6,850 bases of DNA, from NCBI GenBank assembly GCA_014523625.1, contig JAATVP010000190.1, positions 1-6,850 of the forward strand, read 5' to 3'. This stretch comes from Nitrososphaerales archaeon TH5896. Its GTDB lineage: Archaea > Thermoproteota > Nitrososphaeria > Nitrososphaerales > Nitrososphaeraceae. The position numbers and the translations under genes were made by a program. Shown here piece after piece: positions 1 through 5,428 of this stretch (positions within the stretch are counted from its first letter, which is position 1; the number at the start of each line of letters is the position of its first letter). The notes under the pieces are model-generated. The model made no database searches. It worked only from the letters and a program-made list of their open reading frames with translations, and was not told where the DNA came from.

Positions 1-678
1 GCGGTAAGCAAGGGAACTGGACAGACGCCGGTTTACGCTTTTCATTCAACGAGCTATTTTCTGGGGTGGTTAATAGAAAGTTTATGTCCGGATTCCACTA
101 TAAAAAATAAGGATATCAATAGAGCTTTCAATATTCTATATTTAATGCTCGAGGCCAATACACGTAGCTCTATGAATATATTTTTGAAGTCATTAATCAG
201 GAAAATTAAAGAAAATGATCTTTTTGGTTATCTAGTTAATCATATGATATGGTTGCTCGAATCAGACAATTCTATAATAGATATTTCTGATCTTATTAAC
301 CAGAGCTTAATATTTAGACATGCTGATTCCAACCTTGTTAATAAATATAATGAATTATGGCACGAAACCCTGAATGAACTAGAGTCCAAAGTGAAAGAGC
401 TTGTTATGTTTAGGATAAAATTGTTTTACGAGCAGAGGATGAAAGATAGATCGCACGACTTAGCGCAATTCGAGCTAGCCAGATTTGCAGCGAAAAAGAC
501 ATTTGACAAAATAGTTCTTGAATGCCGTTGTTTGTCTTGCTCACGCATTACATATGAGATGATAGATCTCATAGAATACACGATAGGGCTGAGATACTAT
601 ATTGAACGTCTTCCTGTTCTAGAAAAAGATTGTCTCTCATGTAATAATATAGGTTCACTGCAGATTATAAACCTCTGA
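1..678 (+). CDS. Protein of unknown function with C-terminal cysteine motifs, 5'-partial at window edge
   Basis: The frame is open from the first base to a TGA at 676-678 (225 codons). The first in-frame ATG is at 145, but the 48 codons before it read like ordinary protein (for example HSTSYFLGWLIESLCPD), so the gene probably starts left of the window and ATG 145 is internal. The product is helix-rich and polar, with no signal peptide or clear membrane span. Near the C-terminus are C-x-C-x-x-C (visible residues 175, 177, 180) and C-x-x-C (211, 214), which could form one zinc site. I do not recognise the family. It converges on the recombinase gene with a 34-bp gap, so it may be cargo of the same mobile element, but that is inference only. 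Confidence 0.7.
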   Translation, partial: AVSKGTGQTPVYAFHSTSYFLGWLIESLCPDSTIKNKDINRAFNILYLMLEANTRSSMNIFLKSLIRKIKENDLFGYLVNHMIWLLESDNSIIDISDLINQSLIFRHADSNLVNKYNELWHETLNELESKVKELVMFRIKLFYEQRMKDRSHDLAQFELARFAAKKTFDKIVLECRCLSCSRITYEMIDLIEYTIGLRYYIERLPVLEKDCLSCNNIGSLQIINL

Positions 679-712
679 ATAAGCTCTCACATTACAATAT
701 TAAATAAATCTG

Positions 713-1984
713 TCAGTAGCCATTCTGTCTTCTTTCAATCTCTTGTAATCTAACTGTTAACGTCATAAGTTGGTCAGATAACTGGGCAATCGCATCATCT
801 TTGGTTTTATCTCGCTCTCTCAACGATTCATTCAACTCTTCTAATTCATCTACTCTGCTCTGTATATCTGCACCCTGTCTCTCTAGTTGATGCACATTTA
901 GAAAAGTGAGATACGGTTCTATCTTTTGGAATATCTCTGCCTTTTCTGATTCTTTCTTGGTCCAATATGTAGAACCTGAATGCCCAATAAAATACTCTGA
1001 AAAGTCTTGATATCCAAGATCGGAGATTGTAGTCTTGACAAATCGCCTGAAGGAATGCAGGGTGATTTCTCTGCGTCTCTCATTACTATCCTCTCTCTCG
1101 CCTTTACCAATGCGATCTAAAGTCTTTCCAAAAGAACCTACTAAACTATGGTATAGATTTTTGGGTTTAGGATTTATTATAGATTGATGGACCGCGAACA
1201 ATAAATCAGTATCTTTCTTCTCAGGGGTTCTGTATTCAGTAACAGCTTTGTTATTTCTTGAATAACAAATTCTTCTTTTGCGGTACTTGTAGTCAACCCA
1301 GGATGATATTTGTTTAGACAATTCCGAGGTGAGAAATATTGTCCTATCTGGCTTTGTCTTTGTATACTCCCCTCTTATAAATAGGTTTGAGGGATTTGAT
1401 TGTAAATCAAAATCTTTAATACGTATGGAAAGCGCTTCCACTGCGCGCATTCCTGTTGAAGCGAGTAACATCACGTAAGTTTTAAGTCTAATATCAGAAC
1501 AGAAATTAAGTATATCGACAATATCTTCTTTGGATAATGCTTCCTTGCTTCTTTTAACTACTCGTGGTAATTTTAATTTCATTTTGAACTTTCTTGGACT
1601 CAGCTCCACATCATAATACTCAAAAAAGTTTTTTACTGTAATAATACAATTTTTGATATACGATGCAGAAACGTGTGTCGATACCAAATAAGCACAGTAT
1701 GAGTTTAGTAAGTGATAAGGATCCTTTTGTTTATTGTGAATTTGTGATAAGGTATGGTCTAGATCTTTTAGATTAGAATACTTCATAATAAAAGTCTTAA
1801 AGTTGTTTAATCTGGATAGGTATTCGTATGCAGTAGATTTATTCATTGTAGAAATATTTGTAATATAATTCTCCAACGTCCTATTCCTGATTTTATTCTG
1901 ATTGAGCACGACTGTTCGGTTTCGCTTCACTACTACGTATATTAGGCCGTTGCTAATATACATTTTGTATTGATGTATACCCAA
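713..1984 (-). CDS. Tyrosine recombinase / integrase (phage integrase family, archaeal type)
   Basis: Site-specific DNA recombinase acting through a covalent phosphotyrosine intermediate. The N-terminal half (about residues 35-130) fits a SAM-like core-binding domain. The catalytic domain shows Arg180 in STGMRAVEAL, a candidate beta-hairpin Lys209 or Lys211, His310 and Arg313 in TLHSFRR, and His335 in IGHSG. The nucleophile is probably Tyr340 in GSTYW, as in archaeal enzymes with a GHSG-S-T-Y-Y pattern; Tyr358 in EPYLTF is the alternative. Residues about 365-420 are a charged coiled coil. The frame opens with TTG at 1984; an ATG at 1963 (residue 8) is an equally good start. An ATG at 1988 is out of frame and stops quickly. 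All catalytic positions are present and no frameshift is seen, so the enzyme looks functional. No tRNA gene or attachment site is visible beside it, so it could be chromosomal or part of an element extending beyond the window. Confidence 0.93.
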   Translation of the reverse strand: MGIHQYKMYISNGLIYVVVKRNRTVVLNQNKIRNRTLENYITNISTMNKSTAYEYLSRLNNFKTFIMKYSNLKDLDHTLSQIHNKQKDPYHLLNSYCAYLVSTHVSASYIKNCIITVKNFFEYYDVELSPRKFKMKLKLPRVVKRSKEALSKEDIVDILNFCSDIRLKTYVMLLASTGMRAVEALSIRIKDFDLQSNPSNLFIRGEYTKTKPDRTIFLTSELSKQISSWVDYKYRKRRICYSRNNKAVTEYRTPEKKDTDLLFAVHQSIINPKPKNLYHSLVGSFGKTLDRIGKGEREDSNERRREITLHSFRRFVKTTISDLGYQDFSEYFIGHSGSTYWTKKESEKAEIFQKIEPYLTFLNVHQLERQGADIQSRVDELEELNESLRERDKTKDDAIAQLSDQLMTLTVRLQEIERRQNGY

Positions 1985-1988
1985 ACAT

Positions 1989-2008
1989 TCTCAATAGTTA
2001 CATTGAGA
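1989..2008. promoter_or_regulatory. Inverted repeat just upstream of the recombinase
   Basis: TCTCAAT (1989-1995) and ATTGAGA (2002-2008) are perfectly complementary 7-base arms around a 6-base spacer. The repeat lies immediately upstream of the TTG start at 1984 and overlaps the adjoining palindrome at 2007-2019 by two bases. It could be an operator half or a hairpin in a leader; its role is inferred from position only. Confidence 0.35.
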
Positions 2009-2019
2009 TACCTGGTATC
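2007..2019. promoter_or_regulatory. Palindromic operator candidate, copy 1 (GATACC-T-GGTATC)
   Basis: A 13-base palindrome with 6-base arms around one central base. It lies 23-35 bases upstream of the recombinase TTG start on the minus strand, where an archaeal TATA box or BRE would sit, and no better TATA box is seen there. Its 9-base core TACC-W-GGTA recurs at 2099-2107. A dimeric regulator bound here would be expected to block the recombinase promoter. Confidence 0.45.
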
Positions 2020-2098
2020 GCAGATTAACTGGCAGAATCAATACAGATATCTACAATGGCTAGATGCATAAATAAGAACTCAAGATAATAAACATAAG

Positions 2099-2107
2099 TA
2101 CCAGGTA
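2099..2107. promoter_or_regulatory. Palindromic operator candidate, copy 2 (TACC-A-GGTA)
   Basis: Same 9-base core as copy 1, read on the opposite strand (TACCAGGTA versus TACCTGGTA). It lies 31-39 bases upstream of an ATG at 2138 that probably began the now broken plus-strand gene, so each divergent gene carries one copy at promoter distance. Confidence 0.4.
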
Positions 2108-2137
2108 ATAGTAAAGACTTTGGCTCACTTGACAGCT

Positions 2138-2408
2138 ATGAGCGTCATGTCGTAATTGGACACCCAAACCCGGTCCGGCATATATCAAGCTTTATGATCT
2201 GAAGAAGCAGGGTATGCCATGGGAAAGAGAAATAAAAGCTGATTTTTGAATGGAAATAGTTATCCATTAGTTTCATGTTATGCATCAAAATGTCTATAAT
2301 GGTAAAATTGAAATTTATGTTGAAGATCATGAATAGGTTGAAAGAATAGGTAAAACAGCGTACGAGATGTGTAACGATCCAACGGTACAATCATATAAGA
2401 TTGAATGA
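2138..2408 (+). pseudogene. Decayed gene of unknown function, divergent from the recombinase
   Basis: One frame gives protein-like segments separated by stops: WTPKPGPAYIKLYDLKKQGM and PWEREIKADF (2157-2246), a TGA at 2247, TAG at 2268, then NVYNGKIEIYVEDHE, TAG at 2334, and VERIGKTAYEMCNDPTVQSY before TGA at 2406-2408. The neighbouring frame from 2248 reads EWK-stop-LSISFM and joins sensibly after KADF, which suggests an extra T in the T run at 2243-2247 and a second shift near 2277. ATG 2138 encodes MSVMS and would join the frame at NWTP if one base near 2153 were removed. The protein-like composition between stops argues for a recently inactivated gene of about 85-90 codons. I do not recognise the family; its position opposite a recombinase would suit a small regulator, but no motif shows this. 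Confidence 0.5.
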
Positions 2409-2501
2409 CCGTCAATTCTGCTGAGATACATAAAATATACTTAAAACAAAGTGAAAGCTTAACATGAATATTGAAAAAAGAATTGCTTAAATTTACGTTG
2501 G

Positions 2502-2840
2502 CTATTTCTGGATTTTTCGCTCTAGGTAGTCGGCTATTTCGTGAAACGTGAAACCAGAGTCGTTTAAGTCTATTAGTAAGTGTTTGTCGATTCCTGCATG
2601 TCTTAATGCAATTAGTGCACCCAACAATTTTCCAGAAGCCTGAGTATCGTCTTTACCATTCCAGCCATAATACGACATGATGACACCAATAGCGCATCTT
2701 CCATCATGTCCATCTGAATACCGCTCAGTAATTTGTGTAAACTGCTTTCCATAAATCCGTAGAATCTGAGAGACAGTTACTTCTTGTTTGAGAAGCCCAT
2801 CGATGGTTTCAAATGGGAATAAATACCATTGATTGCCAAT
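2502..2840 (-). CDS. Small protein of unknown function; clean frame without a recognisable start codon
   Basis: Reading from after a TAG at 2843-2841 down to the TAG at 2504-2502 gives 112 uninterrupted codons with convincing protein character. Segments include LLKQEVTVSQILRIYGKQF, RYSDGHDGRCAIGVIMSYYG, LLGALIALRHAGIDKHLLID and LNDSGFTFHEIADYLERK. No ATG, GTG or TTG occurs in frame before TTG/ATG codons in the middle; the first ATG is at 2678 and would leave only 58 residues and cut the SDGHDGRCAIGV stretch. The upstream end overlaps the promoter block of the divergent phasin-like gene. Either the 5' end was lost when that promoter was brought in, or a non-standard start or a frameshift near 2815-2835 is involved. 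No domain was recognised with confidence. It is probably cytosolic and mixed helical. Confidence 0.5.
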   Translation of the reverse strand: MGNQWYLFPFETIDGLLKQEVTVSQILRIYGKQFTQITERYSDGHDGRCAIGVIMSYYGWNGKDDTQASGKLLGALIALRHAGIDKHLLIDLNDSGFTFHEIADYLERKIQK

Positions 2841-2849
2841 CTATATATA
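2823..2849 (+). promoter_or_regulatory. Promoter of phasin-like copy 1 (conserved upstream block plus TATA box)
   Basis: The TATA-like TATATATA at 2842-2849 lies 24-31 bases upstream of the ATG at 2873, the distance expected for a leaderless archaeal transcript. The 18 bases at 2823-2840 (ataccattg-a-ttg-c-caat) match 4456-4473, upstream of phasin-like copy 2, at 16 of 18 positions. The block includes the dyad ATTGSCAAT directly before the TATA box. Confidence 0.6.
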
Positions 2850-2872
2850 GCCATTTAAACAAAGATATTGGC

Positions 2873-3442
2873 ATGTCAAAAAGAGAACAAGAAAAAGCTA
2901 TCGAAGACACCAAAAAAGTCGCTGAACAAGCTATCAAGAGTGTAGAAAATACAGCACAACAATTTCAAAACACGTTTCATCGATCATTAGATGAAACAAA
3001 AGAGAATGTAAGAAAATCAATAGACGAAGCAAAAACTCAGATTCCACGATATGCAGATGTGGTCAAGAACTACCAAGAACAGGCCCTAGAATTAACTGGA
3101 AGAATGGTAGAAGATTACATAAATACTCAAAAGTCAATAATGGACTCCGTCTTTAGCTCTGCAGCTCCGTACTATGAAAATGTCAGTAGAATGTATAATC
3201 ACTGGCTTTCACCAAAAGTCCCTACAGAATTATATACTGGAACAGTAAGCAATATTGCTGAGAACATTTCGGCATCAACAAGAATAGGTAATGATATCTT
3301 ATTTGGAAACATTGACACTTGGAGAAATGCATTCGAACAAGCTCAGAGACATACACAAGAGCTTTCAAAAATCAATACAAACATGACAAAAGTTATTGGA
3401 GAAACAGCAGCAGAGCTTTCAGTCAGACAAAGAGAAGTTTAA
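2873..3442 (+). CDS. Phasin-like helical protein, copy 1
   Basis: 189 residues, almost wholly amphipathic helix and rich in Glu, Lys, Gln and Asn, with no signal peptide. This is the character of phasin-family proteins that coat polyhydroxyalkanoate or other granules. It is clearly paralogous to the protein at 4504-5061; shared segments include SLDETKENV (about residues 38-46), QIPRY, KNYQEQALE, PYYENV-RMY-WLSP (about 99-113) and VSNIAENIS (125-133). An upstream ATG at 2813 would add 20 residues, but I start at 2873 because the paralog aligns from there (MSK-EQEKAI) and the TATA box lies 24-31 bases before it. Genomes of this group are known to carry PHA synthase genes, so granule binding is plausible, but no synthase is in the window. 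A membrane- or DNA-associated helical role is not excluded. Confidence 0.85.
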   Translation: MSKREQEKAIEDTKKVAEQAIKSVENTAQQFQNTFHRSLDETKENVRKSIDEAKTQIPRYADVVKNYQEQALELTGRMVEDYINTQKSIMDSVFSSAAPYYENVSRMYNHWLSPKVPTELYTGTVSNIAENISASTRIGNDILFGNIDTWRNAFEQAQRHTQELSKINTNMTKVIGETAAELSVRQREV

Positions 3443-3454
3443 CGAAAACTTTTT
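3435..3454 (+). terminator. Stem-loop over the phasin-1 stop codon followed by T run
   Basis: AAGTTT (3435-3440) pairs with AAACTT (3446-3451) around the 5-base loop AACGA, with further weak G-U/A-U pairing outward, and T's run to 3454. The TAA stop (3440-3442) lies in the stem and loop. The shape resembles a weak intrinsic terminator; it would separate or attenuate expression of the exported protein that follows. Confidence 0.4.
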
Positions 3455-3509
3455 CATCTGTAACCAAAGTCATAAGTATCGGTAGAAAAAACTTCGGAAA
3501 GAACACACT

Positions 3510-3800
3510 ATGAATAAGCTGCTTATTGCATTAATTATAGCTGCGATTATAGTTACGATCGGATTCGCGATCAATGGGATTGTGAATGCAACAGCTCAGG
3601 ACAGAAAATTGAATTACCAAATTAGTCAGAGCAATTCTACAAACATTGACAAACAAAGTATTATTGTGACTTGGCTGGAAACAAATGATACAAAAGCAAG
3701 CAGCGCTCCTATGATCATGGTTAGTGATCAAGATTTTTGGATGGTTTTTGGTCCACTACTTGAACAATCAATTAATGGATCCACGAGCTCATTTGAGTAG
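3510..3800 (+). CDS. Small exported or membrane-anchored protein, unknown function
   Basis: 96 residues. The N-terminus MNKLLIALIIAAIIVTIGFA is a Lys followed by a long hydrophobic stretch (about residues 4-26), fitting an uncleaved anchor or a Sec signal peptide ending near NATAQ. The remainder is polar, with several N-x-S/T sequons (NAT, NST, NDT, NGS), as expected for a surface protein that may be N-glycosylated, and a C-terminal WMVFGPLLEQS segment. It starts 67 bases after phasin-like copy 1. I see no convincing TATA box 25-30 bases before the ATG, so it may be read from the phasin promoter through the stem-loop at 3435-3454. The family is not recognised. The order phasin-like then small exported protein is repeated at 4504-5428. 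Confidence 0.72.
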   Translation: MNKLLIALIIAAIIVTIGFAINGIVNATAQDRKLNYQISQSNSTNIDKQSIIVTWLETNDTKASSAPMIMVSDQDFWMVFGPLLEQSINGSTSSFE

Positions 3801-3813
3801 CTTCAAAATGAGC
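3787..3813 (+). terminator. Stem-loop spanning the stop codon of the exported protein gene
   Basis: GCTCATTT (3787-3794) pairs with AAATGAGC (3806-3813), eight pairs around an 11-base loop. GA (3795-3796) and TC (3803-3804) can extend the stem past a bulged A. The TAG stop (3798-3800) lies in the loop. No T run follows on the plus strand, so it may be an mRNA 3'-end structure rather than a true terminator. Confidence 0.4.
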
Positions 3814-3850
3814 AAGCAGTAAATAGATTCATAAGTAAAACTACGGATGA

Positions 3851-4318
3851 TTAGTTGAAAGTATCAAAATCTTGAACTTCCAAAGTATCAATGTCTGTCC
3901 AACCATTAATTCCAATAATTACAAAAACTTGAAAGTGAAGATGCGGGAGGTACGTATATCCAGTCATACCGACCCGAGCTATCTGTCCGCCCGCTTTGAC
4001 ATGTTGACCAACTTTCACCATTGCACTATGGTAGCTTAAATGATCATATCGTGAGTATTCTCGATTTGAATGTCTAATTACAATAAAGTTTGTATAATCC
4101 CAATACATTGGGGTAGATCCCCCAGTGTTAGAGCTATCTTTAACAAAAGATACTATTCCGTCGGCTGCAGCAAGAACTGGTGTCTGTTCATAAACTATAA
4201 AATCAATTGCATTTCGGAGTTTTCCCATGTGAGCTGGAGACGAAGTTCGGTCAATACGCTGTAACAGATTTTTCGGTACCGGCAGCTTATATCTATTGAT
4301 GGCTTTTTTACTCATCAT
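3851..4318 (-). CDS. M23-type metallopeptidase (LytM/NlpD-like fold)
   Basis: A zinc endopeptidase family best known for cleaving glycine or peptide cross-links in bacterial cell walls. From the chosen start (155 residues), His30 and Asp39 in AHMGKLRNAIDF supply the first ligand pair, His93 lies in RYDHLSYHS, and His126-x-His128 in LPHLHFQ completes the site. TPVLAAADGIV and VKVGQHVKAGGQIARVGMTG are typical of the beta-roll core. The frame stays open up to 4579, but that part is antisense to phasin-like copy 2 and its promoter. I prefer the tandem ATGs at 4318/4315, with GGGGG 9 bases upstream as a possible ribosome site; ATG 4462 would add 48 residues with a short hydrophobic patch. From 4318 there is no signal peptide or anchor. 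Nitrososphaeria lack murein, so the substrate is unclear; acquisition from bacteria is likely for the family. Confidence 0.85.
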   Translation of the reverse strand: MMSKKAINRYKLPVPKNLLQRIDRTSSPAHMGKLRNAIDFIVYEQTPVLAAADGIVSFVKDSSNTGGSTPMYWDYTNFIVIRHSNREYSRYDHLSYHSAMVKVGQHVKAGGQIARVGMTGYTYLPHLHFQVFVIIGINGWTDIDTLEVQDFDTFN

Positions 4319-4455
4319 AGTATGTTTCCCCCTGTTAAGTGTTATACGAATACCAATAACGTTTAATGGTTTCGCAACTGTGGATCGCCGAATAATACAT
4401 GCGAATATAAGCCCTACGACAATTCGTTGTGCTTCTGTGGGATTAAATGAGTGAC

Positions 4456-4482
4456 ATACCATTGTTTGGCAATATTTACATA
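4456..4482 (+). promoter_or_regulatory. Promoter of phasin-like copy 2
   Basis: The block at 4456-4473 matches 2823-2840 upstream of copy 1 (16 of 18 bases), and AAATG at 4445-4449 also matches copy 1 with a one-base gap. A TATA-like TTTACATA follows at about 4475-4482, placing the transcription start close to the ATG at 4504. The stretch 4319-4497 otherwise holds only the divergent control region shared with the M23 gene. Confidence 0.55.
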
Positions 4483-4503
4483 AGATGTTGATAAAGTATG
4501 AAC

Positions 4504-5061
4504 ATGTCAAAGAAAGAACAAGAAAAAGCCATTGATGCAACCAAACGAGTTGCTGAAGATATGCGCGATGTGACTGCAAAACAATTTCAAGAATCTATAA
4601 ACACTTCATTAGACGAAACAAAAGAGAATGTAAAAAAATCACTAGACGAAACAAGAAGCCAAATTCCGCGGTATACTAATGTCATTAAGAACTATCAAGA
4701 ACAAGCATTAGAGTCAACTGGAAAAATTGTTGAAAATTATCTTGAAGCCCAAAAATCAATAATAAATTCTGTCTTTGACTCTGTAGCGCCATACTATGAA
4801 AATGTCAATAGAATGTATAGATATTGGCTTTCACCCCGAGTCCCAGCAGAGATATGGACCAGATCAGTTAGCAATATTGCAGAAAATATTTCAGCAGCAG
4901 CAAGAACATACAATGATATCATATTTGGAAACGTTGATGCTTTTGGAAATGCATTAGAACGAGTTCAGCGACAAACGGAAGAGCTTACAAGAATAAATGT
5001 GAATAACGCAAAAACAATCGCAAACACCGCAAAAGAAGCGGCAGCAGAAGTGTATAGATAG
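4504..5061 (+). CDS. Phasin-like helical protein, copy 2
   Basis: 185 residues, paralogous over its full length to the protein at 2873-3442, with one four-residue gap near residue 19. It is all-helical and charged, with no signal peptide and no cysteines. Conserved blocks include SLDETKENV, QIPRY, KNYQEQALE, QKSII-SVF, APYYENV-RMY, YWLSP and VSNIAENIS. The start could be ATG 4498 (adds MN) or ATG 4504; the second aligns with copy 1 and fits the TATA distance. Phasin-like granule-coat proteins often occur in several copies, and N-terminal and C-terminal ends differ most between these two. It is followed on the same strand by a broken small exported protein gene. Alternatives are a coiled-coil scaffold or stress protein; the granule role is inference from family resemblance. 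Confidence 0.85.
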   Translation: MSKKEQEKAIDATKRVAEDMRDVTAKQFQESINTSLDETKENVKKSLDETRSQIPRYTNVIKNYQEQALESTGKIVENYLEAQKSIINSVFDSVAPYYENVNRMYRYWLSPRVPAEIWTRSVSNIAENISAAARTYNDIIFGNVDAFGNALERVQRQTEELTRINVNNAKTIANTAKEAAAEVYR

Positions 5062-5082
5062 AACAGTTTATCGGCTATCTAT
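5054..5082 (+). terminator. Stem-loop over the phasin-2 stop codon
   Basis: ATAGATAG (5054-5061) is perfectly complementary to CTATCTAT (5075-5082), eight pairs around a 13-base loop. The TAG stop (5059-5061) is inside the 5' arm. It is followed by TGTACTTTG, with only a weak T run. This is the third of four stem-loops placed at a stop codon in this window. Confidence 0.4.
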
Positions 5083-5123
5083 TGTACTTTGTAACATCAG
5101 CATACTAGTACCTACTAGATCAA

Positions 5124-5131
5124 GATAAATA
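5124..5131 (+). promoter_or_regulatory. TATA-like box of the broken exported protein gene
   Basis: GATAAATA lies 23-30 bases upstream of the ATG at 5154, the distance expected for a leaderless archaeal transcript. The promoter therefore still looks usable although the gene behind it is disrupted. Confidence 0.4.
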
Positions 5132-5153
5132 CAGCTACAACCATCTTCTAATA

Positions 5154-5428
5154 ATGTCTGAGAAACATCAACACAATTACGCAGGAAAAACATTCTTGGT
5201 CGCAATTTCAGTACTCGTTGGGTCTTTCGTAATTAGTAGCAGTCAGCTTGTCCAGTAATCCATGGCTCAAGACTTGGGCCAAAGGGCCAACAAGCTAAAG
5301 AGAAAATAGGAGGAGCGGTGGGACAACTCATGGACGGCAATCAAACCGGCAATCAAACCGGTAACCAATCAGGTGGAATGTTGGGACAACTCGGTGAACA
5401 AGCAAAGAGCATGTTACCTGGGCAATAG
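5154..5428 (+). pseudogene. Exported Gly/Asn/Gln-rich protein, broken by a stop and a frameshift
   Basis: ATG 5154 opens a frame with a good signal peptide (KTFLVAISVLVGSFVISSSQ), stopped by TAA at 5256-5258. The same frame continues with SMAQDLGQ and then fails. From about 5288 the frame one base earlier reads QQAKEKIGGAVGQLMDGNQT, followed by GNQTGNQSGGMLGQLGEQAK and a TAG at 5426-5428. Joined, the parts give one sensible secreted protein of about 90 residues with the start, signal peptide, repeat and C-terminus in order. At least one nonsense change and one frameshift near 5281-5290 have occurred. The mature part resembles short low-complexity surface or glycine-zipper-like proteins; no family is assigned. 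It follows phasin-like copy 2 by 92 bases, as an exported gene follows copy 1. Confidence 0.6.
5336..5371 (+). repeat. 12-base tandem repeat encoding G-N-Q-T
   Basis: GGCAATCAAACC occurs twice in tandem (5336-5347, 5348-5359), followed by the diverged unit GGTAACCAATCA (5360-5371). In the frame of the broken exported protein it encodes GNQT-GNQT-GNQS. The identical first two units suggest recent slippage. Confidence 0.7.

Noticed and set aside
919..1110. 63-codon minus-strand frame within the recombinase
   Set aside because: Alternative frame of a well-supported gene, with no protein character.
2145..2390. 81-codon minus-strand open frame with hydrophobic content
   Set aside because: It is antisense to the protein-like segments of the decayed plus-strand gene, has odd composition (many Phe, Ile, Asn) and no promoter; it looks like a shadow.
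2471..2551. 26-codon TTG-started frame resembling a signal peptide (KKELLKFTLAISGFFALG)
   Set aside because: Very short, stops at once after the hydrophobic part and overlaps the 3' end of the minus-strand frame at 2502; likely chance.
2795..2825. T-loop-like GGTTTCAAAT that might mark a tRNA or attachment site
   Set aside because: No acceptor, D-arm or anticodon arm could be drawn around it, and it lies inside a coding-looking frame.
3319..3513. 64-codon plus-strand frame ending in an ATGA overlap with the exported protein gene
   Set aside because: It lies mostly inside phasin-like copy 1 in another frame; the real phasin frame aligns with its paralog to its end, so this is a shadow and the overlap is accidental.
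3531..3731. 66-codon minus-strand frame opposite the small exported protein
   Set aside because: Antisense to a gene with a clear signal peptide; no support of its own.
4070..4264. 64-codon plus-strand frame opposite the M23 gene
   Set aside because: Antisense to the conserved catalytic domain; no promoter or recognisable features.
4319..4579. N-terminal extension of the M23 frame with hydrophobic segments
   Set aside because: Its outer part is antisense to phasin-like copy 2 and its conserved promoter, so it is unlikely to be translated; only the start at 4462 remains a weak option.
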